NCBI RefSeq assembly: GCF_032051675.1
Contig: NZ_CP116968.1
Location: 1,302,001 to 1,366,000, forward strand
DNA: 64,000 nucleotides
Reading direction: 5' to 3'
DNA from: Candidatus Nitrospira neomarina
GTDB lineage: Bacteria > Nitrospirota > Nitrospiria > Nitrospirales > UBA8639
Made by a program: the position numbers and the translations under genes. Every line of letters begins with the position of its first letter. Positions within the stretch are counted from its first letter, which is position 1. Below are positions 34,941 through 46,083 of the stretch, one piece after another. The notes under the pieces are model-generated. The model worked only from the letters and a program-made list of their open reading frames with translations, was not told where the DNA came from and searched no databases.

Positions 34941-35468
34941 ATGAACCACAAACCTCTTGTCTCAACTCATATCAGGTTTATCCTGGTGAGTCTACTTTCG
35001 ATCATGGTTATAGGCTGCCAGAGTCTTCAGCCAAAATCTACCGGAGAACTGGCCATGGAGGATCATGATTTCCTTGGGATTTGGGACGCTTATAACCACT
35101 GTGTGAATAGCTCTGATGTCCAGCACATGCAAGCCAATCTTGACGTGTTAGCCTCTGCACCGAAACCGATCTCACTGGACGACTCTCCGATTCCTGTCCC
35201 CGCATTTCTGAAAAAATGGTCTACCGCAAGAGGTTCCCGCCTGGCTGTCGATCCACGAGCCATGGCTGCCTCCTGCTCAATTCATCTCGCAGAAGTCGCT
35301 CAATTATCAGCAGATTGGCCAACGGCACTGCGCACATTTCAGGAAATACTGAAAAATTTCCCGGAACCTCAATATGCCTTCTACGTCAGTAAAGCCAATC
35401 AGGCGATGGAACAACTGACCACTGTTCGCCCTGTGTCTCTTGCTTTCCAGGAAGCCCTGGTTGAATAA
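34941..35468 (+). CDS. Predicted lipoprotein, TPR-like tail
   Basis: A signal peptide (FILVSLLSIMVIGC) ends in a lipobox at about residue 26. The mature 150 aa contain helices, a Cys (YNHC; ASCSIHL) and a C-terminal stretch LAEVAQLSADWPTALRTFQEILKNFPEPQYAFYVSKA that looks like one tetratricopeptide-type repeat. I recognise no named family. AT-rich bases upstream (34740-34930) probably hold its promoter. Confidence 0.7.
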   Translation: MNHKPLVSTHIRFILVSLLSIMVIGCQSLQPKSTGELAMEDHDFLGIWDAYNHCVNSSDVQHMQANLDVLASAPKPISLDDSPIPVPAFLKKWSTARGSRLAVDPRAMAASCSIHLAEVAQLSADWPTALRTFQEILKNFPEPQYAFYVSKANQAMEQLTTVRPVSLAFQEALVE

Positions 35469-35606
35469 ACTCCTATCCTCCCTAATTTTTCCCTCAATTT
35501 TTCAGGTTTCCAGTTGGCGTTTTTTGAAAAGGTGTCTTTTGAGCCATCATTTCAGCACATCGATGGCGTTTCCTGCGGATCCTGAGACAAAGAAAAACAG
35601 AAGAAG

Positions 35607-35957
35607 CTAGAGGAGTTGCTTGCTTTTGGGTTTATTGGGCTGGCAGACATCACATTGGCACATGCGGCGAAGTGCCGTATAGGAATAGAGTCCGGTATCA
35701 TGCCCGTCACTCCATTTAAATCGGAAGGCATAGCGCCCAACCGGTTCTATATCCTTCAAGAGTATGAGAAGTGGGATAGAGTCCGGCTTAAGACGCAACT
35801 CGCCGGTCCATTCGTCCGTACAGGCCGCACAGGGGCAATGTTGCCGCAAATACCGAACCGGGTAAACGCCCTTATGCCCATCACTCCACGTAATGCCCAA
35901 GACCCCGTTATCCAGCCATTCCATATCCGTCGGTTCCAGTGATGCTTGAGAAGTCAT
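35607..35957 (-). CDS. DUF971 protein
   Basis: A 116-aa single-domain protein of the DUF971 family (the N-terminal fold of gamma-butyrobetaine hydroxylase, seen alone in bacteria). Typical text is LGITWSDGHKGVYPVRYLRQHCPCAAC, DEWTG and FRFKWSDGHDTGLYSYTALRRMC. Cys and His suggest a bound metal or Fe-S cluster. It follows recO on the same strand after 28 bases, so it may be the last gene of the housekeeping block. Confidence 0.85.
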   Translation of the reverse strand: MTSQASLEPTDMEWLDNGVLGITWSDGHKGVYPVRYLRQHCPCAACTDEWTGELRLKPDSIPLLILLKDIEPVGRYAFRFKWSDGHDTGLYSYTALRRMCQCDVCQPNKPKSKQLL

Positions 35958-35985
35958 ACCTGATTGTCCTTATGAGTGGTGGGCA

Positions 35986-36735
35986 TTAGGAGACCCATTG
36001 TTCAAATGTTGGAAGAGCTTTTCCGACGACCGCCTGAAAGTAGGCTTCAATCGCCTCCTCCACCTCAACCCTGACCGTTCCGATCGCTTTTAGTCGTGAC
36101 AAACTAGCCATAGGGAGGCGTCGAGCTTGTTCAATAAACGCTAAACTGCCTTTAGAAATTGACAGTAACCGCCCTATACCCCGTTGACCACAACCGTGGC
36201 AGACCATCCCCCCTAATCGAGGAGAAAACCACTGAGGCATATGAGGGGAGGCAATAGTTCCGCATTCAGTACATCGATCAATTTGTGGACGAAAACCAGT
36301 ATAGCCCAGCACATGAATTTGAAATAATAATGTGGTGAGGCCCAGGTCTCTCTCAGGAACCAAGTGTTCCAGGGCATATATCAGTGATGAATACATTTCC
36401 GGATTGGGATCACGATCGGCCGTAATCATCTCCACCATATGCACCATCTTGGCAGCGGCTGCCATCACATTTAAATCTTCTCGTAGAGCTCTAAAGTTTC
36501 TGACCAGATCTATTTGACTAATTTGCCCCAACGCGTCTGGGGTTTTTTGAAATAGCGTGACATCAACAATCCCAAAAGGCTCAAGAACCCCCCCGAAGCG
36601 TGTCTTCATCCGGCGTGCACCACGTGCGGCGCCTCGAATTTTTCCCAAATCGGCGGAATACAGAGTGACAATTCTGTCAGCATCACCCCATCGTTGGCTT
36701 CGAATAATAACCGCGCGAGTTCTTAAGAGCGGCAT
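35986..36735 (-). CDS. recO: DNA repair protein RecO
   Basis: RecO loads RecA with RecF/RecR and anneals single strands. The N-terminal OB fold begins RTRAVIIRSQRWGDADRIVTLYSADLGKI. The helical C-terminal domain contains a zinc site CTECGTIA ... GMVCHGCG. Length 249 aa is normal. It follows era on the minus strand (gap 63 bases), an arrangement common in many bacteria. Confidence 0.93.
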   Translation of the reverse strand: MPLLRTRAVIIRSQRWGDADRIVTLYSADLGKIRGAARGARRMKTRFGGVLEPFGIVDVTLFQKTPDALGQISQIDLVRNFRALREDLNVMAAAAKMVHMVEMITADRDPNPEMYSSLIYALEHLVPERDLGLTTLLFQIHVLGYTGFRPQIDRCTECGTIASPHMPQWFSPRLGGMVCHGCGQRGIGRLLSISKGSLAFIEQARRLPMASLSRLKAIGTVRVEVEEAIEAYFQAVVGKALPTFEQWVS

Positions 36736-36798
36736 GAGTAATCTACAAGTACGGTCTATAGGTCAGACATGAATACTGATGAAATTATCACGAATTTT

Positions 36799-37692
36799 TC
36801 ACCCATATCCCAGTTCATTCAACACCTGAATATTATCGCGCCAGCCTTCCTGCACTTTCACCCACATCCGGAGATAAATCTTCATGCCGAACAGTCGCTC
36901 CATATCTAACCGGGCACTTTGACCAATCTCTTTGAGGCGCATGCCTTTTTTCCCGATCACAATCCCTTTTTGACTTGTTTTTTCCACAAGAATAACGGCC
37001 CGTATGGTTGTCAGCCCTGGTTCTTCCTGAAATTCCTCGATCAACACACCCACAGCATATGGTAATTCATCGTACGTCTGGGCTAGAACTTTTTCACGAA
37101 TGAGCTCTGCAGCCATATGGCGCATTGGCTGATTGGTCAAAAAATCTTCGTCATACATTAATTCCGAACACGGGGTCAGACACGCAAAGGTTAATTCCAC
37201 TAATTGCGGGATATTTACCCCGGTCTTGGCAGAAATGGGGATAATTTCTGTCCACGGAAACCATGTGCGGTATTGATCAATAAGGGGTAGCAGCCTGGAT
37301 TTGGCGACAGCATCGGCTTTATTTAATAATAAAAATACCCCCTTAAATGGTCGCTCTTGATGAGACGACATAATCTGCTCCAGGACTTGTCGGTCCCCAG
37401 GACCCGGCAAGACCTGACTGTCCACGATCATATAGACCACATCGGATTGAGTCAGGGTGCCTAACGCCGATTCCACCATCTGTGTGTTCAGGCGATGGTG
37501 AGGGGTATGGAGGCCAGGCGTATCAATGAGAATGAGCTGACCTTCAGGGTAATGCCCGACCCCTAAAATCAGGTTTCGAGTTGTTTGTGGTTTATCGGAG
37601 ACGATGGCGATTTTTTCGCGTACCAATGCATTGAGCAACGTCGACTTGCCGACATTGGGTCGGCCGAGAATGGCTAATTGGCCTGATTTCAT
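36799..37692 (-). CDS. era: GTPase Era
   Basis: An essential GTPase that binds the 3' end of 16S rRNA during 30S maturation. G1 GRPNVGKS (10-17), G3 DTPG, G4 NKAD are intact, and the C-terminal KH domain has VIGKKGMRLKEIGQSARLDMERLFG. Length 297 aa is normal. It sits between ftsB and recO. Confidence 0.97.
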   Translation of the reverse strand: MKSGQLAILGRPNVGKSTLLNALVREKIAIVSDKPQTTRNLILGVGHYPEGQLILIDTPGLHTPHHRLNTQMVESALGTLTQSDVVYMIVDSQVLPGPGDRQVLEQIMSSHQERPFKGVFLLLNKADAVAKSRLLPLIDQYRTWFPWTEIIPISAKTGVNIPQLVELTFACLTPCSELMYDEDFLTNQPMRHMAAELIREKVLAQTYDELPYAVGVLIEEFQEEPGLTTIRAVILVEKTSQKGIVIGKKGMRLKEIGQSARLDMERLFGMKIYLRMWVKVQEGWRDNIQVLNELGYG

Positions 37693-37780
37693 AGCAAAGC
37701 TTTCAAGTATGGGAAAACCGAAGAAGCAGCAATGAATGAGTATGAAGGGTTACAGGGGTATGGCGCAAGAAGTCTTGCCG

Positions 37781-38134
37781 CTAAGGTCTGGCCGTAAACG
37801 AGGAAGGGACCGGCTCCACAAATTGATACACCACTTCTCCCTGTCGAACCATACCCAAACGATTTCGGGCCAGTTCTTCCAGTCGTTGCGGGTCCCGTTG
37901 AATACGGAGGATATCTTCTTCAATCGAGGCATTGATATCTTGTAACTGCTGGATTTGTTCCGTCAAATGCTGACGCGTTTCCCGCATATGAAAATATAAA
38001 GGCAATCCATCAGAATTAAAAAACATGGTCCCCGCGAGCACACTCATCATCAAAAAAGCCCCAACCATTGGAAGGCGCTCCAACAGATCACCCCCAAGCC
38101 CGGTGGACGCCCGTTTTTTATTATTGGGACGCAT
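37781..38134 (-). CDS. ftsB: Septum formation initiator FtsB/DivIC-like
   Basis: A 117-aa bitopic division protein. There is a short basic N-terminus, one membrane helix (about 22-40, LPMVGAFLMMSVLAGTMFF), a coiled coil (RETRQHLTEQIQQLQDINASIEEDI) and the typical LEELARNRLGMVRQGEVVYQF. The start lies nine bases from the eno stop, so it is translationally close to eno, as in many genomes. Confidence 0.88.
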   Translation of the reverse strand: MRPNNKKRASTGLGGDLLERLPMVGAFLMMSVLAGTMFFNSDGLPLYFHMRETRQHLTEQIQQLQDINASIEEDILRIQRDPQRLEELARNRLGMVRQGEVVYQFVEPVPSSFTARP

Positions 38135-38143
38135 ACGAGAAAA

Positions 38144-39472
<1,329 letters not shown>

Positions 39473-39502
39473 TTAATCTTGTACCCTGAGATGAGTCTTA
39501 GA

Positions 39503-40933
39503 TCAAGATGCAAGATGCTGTTTCAATAGCGCATTGACCTTGCCAGGATTGGCTTTTCCCTGTGATGCCTTCATCACCTGGCCCACCAAAAAACCTAATA
39601 CGGTTTCCTTCCCGCCACGATATTGCTCCACTTGAGCAGAATGCTGGGCCAGCACCTCCTCTATCAATTTTTCCAGGACACCCTCATCGGAAACCTGGAC
39701 CAGCCCTTTTTCATTCACCAATTGCTCCGGAGTTTTCCCACTCGCATAAAATTCCGGGAAGAGATCTCTGGCCACTTTTAAGCTGATCGTCCCCTCTTCT
39801 ACCAATTGTAAGAGTTCAACCAATTGTTCGGGACTTACCGGGGAAGATTCGGGACCGGTGTTAGCGGTATTGAGCTCACGAAGTAATTCGCCCATGACCC
39901 AGTTACTGACCGTTTTCGGATGGGGAAAGTCTTTCACGCAGGCCTCGAAATAGTCGGCCAGGTTTTTTGAATCGGTCAGAAGTTTTGCATCGTACTCAGG
40001 GAGATGATATTCCGTCACAAATCGCTTCATGCGGACAGCCGGAAGTTCCGGAATAGTCTGACGCAACGATTCTATCCACTCTGCATCCAGCCGGACGGAT
40101 AGTAAGTCAGGATCGGGAAAATATCGGTAATCATGGGCCTCTTCCTTGCTTCGCATGACAACCGTATGCCCTTTTTGAACATCCCACAGCCGGGTCTCCT
40201 GGCGGATCGTTTCGCCTTCCGTTAATGCCTCTGTCTGCCTGGAGATTTCAAAATCTAAGGCCTCTTTGGCAAAACGGAAGGAATTGATATTTTTCAATTC
40301 GACCTTGGTCCCAAGAACGTCCTGCCCGCGTGGACGAAGCGACACATTCGGTTCACAACGAAAACTCCCCTGTTCCATATTCCCATCACAGACATCCAGA
40401 TAGACCAAAAGATCATGAAGGGTTTTCAAATAGGCATCAACCTCGTCGGACGAATGTAAGTCGGGTTCGGTAACAATTTCTAATAATGGGGTCCCCGCTC
40501 GATTTAAATCGACACCACTCCCCTCCACTGGGACATCGTGAACATTTTTCCCGGCATCCTCTTCCAAATGAGCCCGGCGAATGCGCACGCGTTTTGACTC
40601 CCCGTTGACGGAAATGTCGAGCCATCCTGGTCCGCAGATCGGCAAATCATATTGCGAAATTTGATAGCCCTTCGGCAGATCAGGGTACAAGTAATTTTTT
40701 CGGGAGAATTGATTGGTCAGTGTGATCTCGCAGTGAAGCGCGAGTCCTGTGCGTACGGCCATTTCCACCGCACGTTGATTGAGCACCGGCAAACTTCCAG
40801 GTAACCCCAGACAGGTTGGACACACCTGCGTATTCGGAGGAAGACCGAAAGAAGTCGGACAGCCACAAAACAATTTCGTCTTTGTTTGGAGTTGGGCATG
40901 CACCTCAACCCCGATAACTGGTTCATAGGCCAT
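39503..40933 (-). CDS. gatB: Asp/Glu-tRNA amidotransferase subunit B
   Basis: With GatA and GatC, converts Glu-tRNAGln and/or Asp-tRNAAsn to the amide form. The 476 aa begin [23 protein letters not shown] (zinc Cys with CPTCLGLPG) and contain the signature [24 protein letters not shown]-terminal helical/YqeY domain ends [26 protein letters not shown]. It is complete. It is separated from gatA by two small genes, all on the same strand. Confidence 0.97.
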   Translation of the reverse strand: MAYEPVIGVEVHAQLQTKTKLFCGCPTSFGLPPNTQVCPTCLGLPGSLPVLNQRAVEMAVRTGLALHCEITLTNQFSRKNYLYPDLPKGYQISQYDLPICGPGWLDISVNGESKRVRIRRAHLEEDAGKNVHDVPVEGSGVDLNRAGTPLLEIVTEPDLHSSDEVDAYLKTLHDLLVYLDVCDGNMEQGSFRCEPNVSLRPRGQDVLGTKVELKNINSFRFAKEALDFEISRQTEALTEGETIRQETRLWDVQKGHTVVMRSKEEAHDYRYFPDPDLLSVRLDAEWIESLRQTIPELPAVRMKRFVTEYHLPEYDAKLLTDSKNLADYFEACVKDFPHPKTVSNWVMGELLRELNTANTGPESSPVSPEQLVELLQLVEEGTISLKVARDLFPEFYASGKTPEQLVNEKGLVQVSDEGVLEKLIEEVLAQHSAQVEQYRGGKETVLGFLVGQVMKASQGKANPGKVNALLKQHLAS

Positions 40934-40978
40934 AACGCAGCAGAGCCACTCCTCTCGATTTCGTCTTTTTTTTGAATT

Positions 40979-41293
40979 TTAATCCAGGGATTTCATTTCA
41001 CGTTCACGGCGCATGGCATCCCGGCCCGCATCTAAGGCTTCTCGCACGGCACAGGAAATTTCTTCCACCAGTTCACGGCCACGACCAACGACATCCTCTA
41101 CCGCATCAGTGGCCCGCTCCTTCATGTCTCGCAAATCTTCACCCGTTCGCCGGGCATAGCCCGTGATTCGTTCTCGGGAATCTCTTCCCGGCTGAGGAGC
41201 TAACATGATCGCCGTCACGGCTCCCAATAACGCTCCACTTAAAAATGCCAACGCAACCGATCCTGCTGATGCACCTGAATGATTAGTTGCCAT
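40979..41293 (-). CDS. YtxH-domain protein
   Basis: Start ATG at 41293 has GGAGG seven bases upstream and overlaps the 3' end of the preceding gene by 11 bases. The 104 aa include one glycine/alanine membrane helix (VALAFLSGALLGAVTAIMLAP), the YtxH pattern APQPGRDSRERI, and amphipathic helices rich in Arg/Glu. A small envelope protein of unknown role, paired here with a DUF948 protein; this pairing is frequent in bacteria. Confidence 0.8.
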   Translation of the reverse strand: MATNHSGASAGSVALAFLSGALLGAVTAIMLAPQPGRDSRERITGYARRTGEDLRDMKERATDAVEDVVGRGRELVEEISCAVREALDAGRDAMRREREMKSLD

Positions 41294-41690
41294 AGGATGG
41301 CCCTCCTTTTTGTTCTTTATGTACACGTTTTTTGATAGTCGAACTGGCTGCTTTGAGTCCGGCAAGTAAACTGGAAACGCCCACAGCAAGGGCACCCCCT
41401 TTCCCGCGAACAGTCTGATGGACCTGATTGACGGTTTCCCCCACATCTCCAACTGCATTCAAGAAAATGGTGGCCCGATCCATGCCAAGCCTGGCTTGAT
41501 CCGTTAAAGTTAAAATGTTTTCGTTGGTCCCCTTGACGTCTTTCAATATTCCCGGCAACTCATGGTTCAGGCGAATCAGCAGACGTTCTGATTGCCCCAC
41601 GGTGCGTTTCACTTGAAGAATCATTGGAACCAGGTAGCCCACCAAGACCACAAAGGCCACGGCAATGATGATCGCTGCCAAATCCACCAT
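41283..41690 (-). CDS. DUF948 membrane-anchored protein
   Basis: An N-terminal membrane helix (LAAIIIAVAFVVLVGYLVPMIL) is followed by a long helical segment (QVKRTVGQSERLLIRLNHELPGILKDVKGTNENI), matching DUF948. The C-terminus is basic (KKRVHKEQKGG). The 135-aa gene lies between gatA and the YtxH gene and overlaps the latter, so the three share a transcript. Function unknown. Confidence 0.8.
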   Translation of the reverse strand: MVDLAAIIIAVAFVVLVGYLVPMILQVKRTVGQSERLLIRLNHELPGILKDVKGTNENILTLTDQARLGMDRATIFLNAVGDVGETVNQVHQTVRGKGGALAVGVSSLLAGLKAASSTIKKRVHKEQKGGPSYGN

Positions 41691-41704
41691 ACCTCGCTAT
41701 CCTT

Positions 41705-43177
41705 TCATGACCGAATCACGGGTCGTTTCATTCGCCAGTCTGTGGCTTGTTCATAGGCATAGGCCGCACGCAAGACCATGGCTTCTTCAAACGGACGCCC
41801 CATCAGTTGTAATCCGATAGGAAGTCCCATTTTACTCAAACCACAGGGAACCGACATCGCTGGGAGTCCGGACAAACTCGCAGGAATCGTATAAATGTCG
41901 GACAAATACATTTGCAGGGGATCGTCCAATCGCTCTCCTAATTGAAAGGCGGGCGTCGGCATGACCGGACTCACCAACAAATCGACTTCCTGGAACACGG
42001 CATCAAATTCCTGTTGAATCAAGGTGCGAACGGCTTGAGCTTTCCCATAATATGCCTCGTAATACCCCGCGCTCAGGGCATAGGTTCCCAACATGATACG
42101 CCGTTTCACTTCAGGGCCAAACCCTTGCGACCTGGTGCTCCGATACATCTCTGCCAATTCCCGGGATTCCTTGGCACGAAACCCAAACCTGACCCCATCA
42201 TAGCGAGCCAAATTAGAGCTGGCCTCTGCCGTGGCAATGAGGTAATAGGTCGCAATGGCCTGTTCAGTGGAAGGCAACGTCACTTCTCGAATGGTCCCGC
42301 CTAACTCCTGCAACACCTGTATGGCATCCTGAACCTTTTCGCAGACTTCTGTATCAAGCCCATCAGAAAAATATTCCCGCGGCACGCCGATAGTGAGTTT
42401 CTTGAGGTCTTTCTTTTTCACGGCTTTGGTGAAATCCGGGCAGTCACGATTAGCGGAAGTCGAATCCATCGGGTCAAATCCGGCAATGGCATTCAGCATG
42501 ATAGCGGCATCAGTCACGGTTTTGGTAATAGGACCGATTTGATCCAAAGATGAGGCAAAGGCAACCAATCCAAAGCGAGACACTCGTCCATAGGTAGGCT
42601 TTAACCCAACCACACCGCAACAAGCCGCTGGTTGTCGAATTGACCCGCCGGTATCAGAGCCTAATGCCGCCACACATTCATCGGCTGCCACCGCAGCCGC
42701 CGATCCTCCGCTGGATCCTCCCGGTATAAACTTTTGATTCCACGGATTTCTGGACGGCCCAAACACTGAATGTTCCGTGGACGAACCCATGGCAAATTCA
42801 TCCAGATTGGTTTTGCCCAGAATCAAAGGTTGGTGAGTTCGAAGACGGCCCATCACTGTGGCGTCATAAGGAGGAACAAAGTTTTCCAACATTCGAGATC
42901 CACAAGTCGTCCGGATCCCTTCTGTGCAAATATTATCTTTAATACCTAATGGCATGCCCATGAGCGGTTGTGTTTTTCGCCAGGCTTTCAGTCCATCATC
43001 AATCGCTTTGGCTTGTTCGAGGAGCGTCTCTTTTGGTGTCAAGGTAATATAGGCTTTGATTTTCGGCTCCACCTGGCTGAGCCGCAGCGAATAAGACCTG
43101 GCGATATCCACAGCACTAATCTCGCCAGCGGTAAATTTACCCTGAAGATCTTTTAGCGTAAGTTTAAATAGAGACAT
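41705..43177 (-). CDS. gatA: Asp/Glu-tRNA amidotransferase subunit A
   Basis: The amidase subunit, releasing ammonia from glutamine. The Ser-cisSer-Lys triad is visible: K80 (MPLGIKDNI), S155 in GGSSGGS, and nucleophile S179 in [16 protein letters not shown]. Length 490 aa is normal. It is in the same run as gatC and panD upstream and gatB downstream. Confidence 0.97.
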   Translation of the reverse strand: MSLFKLTLKDLQGKFTAGEISAVDIARSYSLRLSQVEPKIKAYITLTPKETLLEQAKAIDDGLKAWRKTQPLMGMPLGIKDNICTEGIRTTCGSRMLENFVPPYDATVMGRLRTHQPLILGKTNLDEFAMGSSTEHSVFGPSRNPWNQKFIPGGSSGGSAAAVAADECVAALGSDTGGSIRQPAACCGVVGLKPTYGRVSRFGLVAFASSLDQIGPITKTVTDAAIMLNAIAGFDPMDSTSANRDCPDFTKAVKKKDLKKLTIGVPREYFSDGLDTEVCEKVQDAIQVLQELGGTIREVTLPSTEQAIATYYLIATAEASSNLARYDGVRFGFRAKESRELAEMYRSTRSQGFGPEVKRRIMLGTYALSAGYYEAYYGKAQAVRTLIQQEFDAVFQEVDLLVSPVMPTPAFQLGERLDDPLQMYLSDIYTIPASLSGLPAMSVPCGLSKMGLPIGLQLMGRPFEEAMVLRAAYAYEQATDWRMKRPVIRS

Positions 43178-43264
43178 ACAAACCCGATTCTGGGATGAGT
43201 GGGTAAAAAGGAAATGGAAAGAAACAGGCCTTCAACCGGAGCAACCCGTTCACACGGGAATTGG

Positions 43265-43612
43265 TTACTTTGCTTTATTCTGGTGATCGACTTGGATAAT
43301 TTGAGGGACGTGCCGCTTGGCTTCTTCATCATTAAATAATTCATAACAAAAAATAATGACCTTATCGCCAATCACTCCCAACCGGGCTGTGGGACCATTT
43401 AAAATGATCTCTCCTTTGCCCCGGGTGCCTGGAAGCGCGTAAGTCGAAAACCGCTCTCCGTTATTCAAATTGGAAACCATCACCGCTTCATAGGCCATTA
43501 TTCCCGCTCGATCCATCAGGTCTTCGTCAATCGTTAAACTACCCTCATAGTCGAGACTGGAATCGGTAACGGTCGCCCGGTGAATTTTACATCGTAACAA
43601 TTGTCGATACAT
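43265..43612 (-). CDS. panD: Aspartate 1-decarboxylase
   Basis: Makes beta-alanine for pantothenate and CoA. The pro-enzyme self-cleaves at Gly24-Ser25 (DYEGSLTID) to form the pyruvoyl cofactor; R54 and other active-site residues lie in LNNGERFSTYALPG. Length 115 aa is normal. It is inserted between gatC and gatA. coaD, also in the CoA route, lies 2 kb away on the other strand. Confidence 0.95.
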   Translation of the reverse strand: MYRQLLRCKIHRATVTDSSLDYEGSLTIDEDLMDRAGIMAYEAVMVSNLNNGERFSTYALPGTRGKGEIILNGPTARLGVIGDKVIIFCYELFNDEEAKRHVPQIIQVDHQNKAK

Positions 43613-43673
43613 ATTAAATTCCTATTTTACTTGTCATGCTCAAATCGAGCGTTCTCAATATCTCGCGTGGGCT

Positions 43674-43967
43674 CTATTTTCCTAATATATTCGGGACGAC
43701 AAAAAATCCATTATGTGATTCTGGGGCATTAGCCAGCGCCTTCTCCACAGACAAGCATTCGCTTGGGCTATCCTCACGGAACACCTGTTCCTCATGAGCG
43801 ACGGAGGCCGTGGGAGGGACTCCCTCCGTCGACACCCCTTGTAATTGATCCACATACGATAAAATATGATTCAACTGGTCGGCAAACATGGGTTTTTCCG
43901 CTTCCGATAAGTCTAAGCGGGCTAATTGGGCGACATGTTCGACTTCTTTTTGAGTGATAGAGGCCAT
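43674..43967 (-). CDS. gatC: Asp/Glu-tRNA amidotransferase subunit C
   Basis: The 97-aa small subunit that stabilises GatA. It has the family text ITQKEVEHVAQLARLDLSEAEKPMFADQLNHILSYVDQL and the tail REDSPSECLSVEKALANAPESHNGFFVVPNIL. It is the first gene of the long minus-strand block. Confidence 0.95.
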   Translation of the reverse strand: MASITQKEVEHVAQLARLDLSEAEKPMFADQLNHILSYVDQLQGVSTEGVPPTASVAHEEQVFREDSPSECLSVEKALANAPESHNGFFVVPNILGK

Positions 43968-44140
43968 ATCTGATCCTTATGATGCAGGAATTAAACAAAC
44001 ATGGAGACACTGCAAGTGGAAACTACAACACCACGTATTTTTACCATGAATTTCTCATGAAAAGCTACTCAGAACAAAGGATTGAACCAGCGGTGGGAAA
44101 AGTGGAGATCGAGAAAATCTAGAGAAAGAAGCTGAGGCAA

Positions 44141-44887
44141 TCAATGGTCAAACGTGGACGTTGAAGAAAGGAGAAAGCCTTCGTCCGCAAAACTCACATA
44201 GCGCCCATCCCCAATCACAATGTGATCCAACACTCGGATACCCAAAATTTCCCCTGCTGCCATAAGTCGACGGGTTAGGGCATGATCCTCCTCGCTGGGA
44301 TGAGGGTCACCACTTGGATGATTATGGACAAAAATGACTGCTGCCGCAGATTCTCGTACGGCCAGATTAAAGACTTCTCGTGGATGAACAATACTCACCG
44401 TCAAACTTCCCTCGGAGACAGTGACATCTCGGATAAGCCCGTGTTTGGCATCTAACAACAGGGCTTTAAAGACCTCATGCCGAAGATCACGCAATAAAGG
44501 ATAGTAGTGTTGATAAATATCATGGCTATGATGAATCCGTAATCCCGCAGTTAACGGAACCGCCAATGCCCGCTTTCCCAACTCAACGGCTGCGAGAATC
44601 TGGGCAGCCTTTGCAGGACCAATTCCTGGAACAACACACAATTCTTGCAAGCTTCGATTGGCCAAACCCCGCAGTCCCTTAAGCCGGGTGAGGAGGTCCA
44701 ATGCCACATCCACTGCCGAGGAATCGGGTCGACCGATTCGTAGAAGGATGGCCACCAGTTGAGCATCCGATAAACCCTGAGCGCCATTGTTCAGAAGGAG
44801 TTCACGGGGCCGTTCCTTCTCAGGCCAGGATTGAATCCCTTTTTTGAGTTGTGGGTCATTCATATTCATAATACCAGGGTTTGCCAT
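44141..44887 (-). CDS. radC: RadC-family JAB-domain protein
   Basis: A helix-hairpin-helix part (LLTRLKGLRGLANRSLQELCVVPGIGPAKAAQILAA) precedes a JAB/MPN metalloprotease-like domain. The zinc motif is complete: HNHPSGDPHPSEEDH. RadC proteins were once linked to repair, but their biochemical role is unclear. Length 248 aa is normal. Several ATGs near the N-terminus (residues 1, 7 and 9) make the start uncertain. It is divergent from rsmD. Confidence 0.92.
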   Translation of the reverse strand: MANPGIMNMNDPQLKKGIQSWPEKERPRELLLNNGAQGLSDAQLVAILLRIGRPDSSAVDVALDLLTRLKGLRGLANRSLQELCVVPGIGPAKAAQILAAVELGKRALAVPLTAGLRIHHSHDIYQHYYPLLRDLRHEVFKALLLDAKHGLIRDVTVSEGSLTVSIVHPREVFNLAVRESAAAVIFVHNHPSGDPHPSEEDHALTRRLMAAGEILGIRVLDHIVIGDGRYVSFADEGFLLSSTSTFDH

Positions 44888-45001
44888 TCGAGAATGGGTT
44901 GAACTATACGCAGCTATTTTTCACCCCGTCAAAAACGATTCTTCCCATTCTGTCATTGAGATTGTTGAGGTTTCCAGAACTATGATATCGTCCACTCCCA
45001 T

Positions 45002-45598
45002 ATGAAACCATCTTCTATCCGGATCGTTGCAGGGCAATTTAAAGGTCGAACAATCCCTACGCTTCCTGGGCGAACCACCCGTCCGACTTCCCAGCGGGCC
45101 AGAGAAGCCCTGTTTTCTATACTGGGTGGCCAGATTCAGGATGCCACCGTGGCTGACCTATTCGCGGGGACAGGAGCAGTGGGGCTGGAAGCCCTAAGCC
45201 GTGGAGCGACTAAGGCGCTTTTTGTTGAGGAAAATCCATTGGCCGGAAGGAGTATTCAGCAGATGCTTACCCAACTCAAGGTTAGCCCTTCAAGCCAGGT
45301 CCTCATTGAGGATGTGTCACTCGCCATACAAAATTCAATTTTGGTAGGATGGCGTCCGTTTGACATGATATTCATGGACCCCCCTTACCGGCTCCAGAAT
45401 GTTCAACAGATCTTGCATCATTTAGAAGAAGCGGACGTCATGGCCCCAACCGGTCGACTCATTTATGAACATTTCCATAAAACCACTCCTCCAATTCCCC
45501 TTGGGAAATGGTCGCTCATCCGAACCGCCCGCTATGGGGATACGGCGTTGACGTTTTACCGGCCCGTTTCTCCGACCGTAAAAGATTTTGACCAATGA
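45002..45598 (+). CDS. rsmD: 16S rRNA (guanine966-N2)-methyltransferase
   Basis: Methylates G966 of 16S rRNA in the 30S subunit. The SAM site reads VADLFAGTGAVGLEALSRGA and the catalytic motif is FMDPPY. The N-terminus RIVAGQFKGRTIPTLPG and RPTSQRAREALFSIL are diagnostic. The stop overlaps the coaD ATG by four bases (ATGA), the usual rsmD-coaD arrangement. Confidence 0.95.
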   Translation: MKPSSIRIVAGQFKGRTIPTLPGRTTRPTSQRAREALFSILGGQIQDATVADLFAGTGAVGLEALSRGATKALFVEENPLAGRSIQQMLTQLKVSPSSQVLIEDVSLAIQNSILVGWRPFDMIFMDPPYRLQNVQQILHHLEEADVMAPTGRLIYEHFHKTTPPIPLGKWSLIRTARYGDTALTFYRPVSPTVKDFDQ

Positions 45599-46083
45599 CT
45601 ATTGGCATTTATCCAGGGACATTTGATCCTATTACCCGGGGCCATACCGATGTCATTGCTCGAAGCCTCAGGCTGGTCGAGCAGGTGATCGTCGCCGTGG
45701 CTCCCAACCCTCGAAAAGCCCCATTGTTCGACTTAGACGAACGAGTCCAATTGGCCAAAATCGCCACAAGTGACCTCAAGGGTGTCACGGTTGAACCGTT
45801 TGACGGCTTACTGGTGAACTACGTCAGGAAACGCGGGGCTTTGGCCATTATTCGTGGACTAAGAGCCGTGTCAGATTTCGAACATGAATTTCAAATGGCC
45901 CTGCTGAACCGAAAACTTGACTCTAGTCTGGAAACTGTCTTCCTGATGTCGAGTGAGGAATTTTCCTATCTCACCTCCAGCATGGTCAAAGAGGTCGCCT
46001 CGGTTGGCGGTCCCCTCCACCATTTTCTTCATCCCGAGGTTGCCGAATGGCTCCAGGGTCGATTACGGAGAAATGCCAAATGA
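45595..46083 (+). CDS. coaD: Phosphopantetheine adenylyltransferase
   Basis: Fourth step of CoA synthesis from 4'-phosphopantetheine and ATP. Nucleotidyltransferase motif GTFDPITRGH (8-17) and the SSMVKEVAS motif near the end are intact, as is RGLRAVSDFEHEFQMALLNRKL. Length 162 aa is normal. It overlaps rsmD upstream and the aminotransferase downstream by four bases each, indicating translational coupling. Confidence 0.97.
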   Translation: MTIGIYPGTFDPITRGHTDVIARSLRLVEQVIVAVAPNPRKAPLFDLDERVQLAKIATSDLKGVTVEPFDGLLVNYVRKRGALAIIRGLRAVSDFEHEFQMALLNRKLDSSLETVFLMSSEEFSYLTSSMVKEVASVGGPLHHFLHPEVAEWLQGRLRRNAK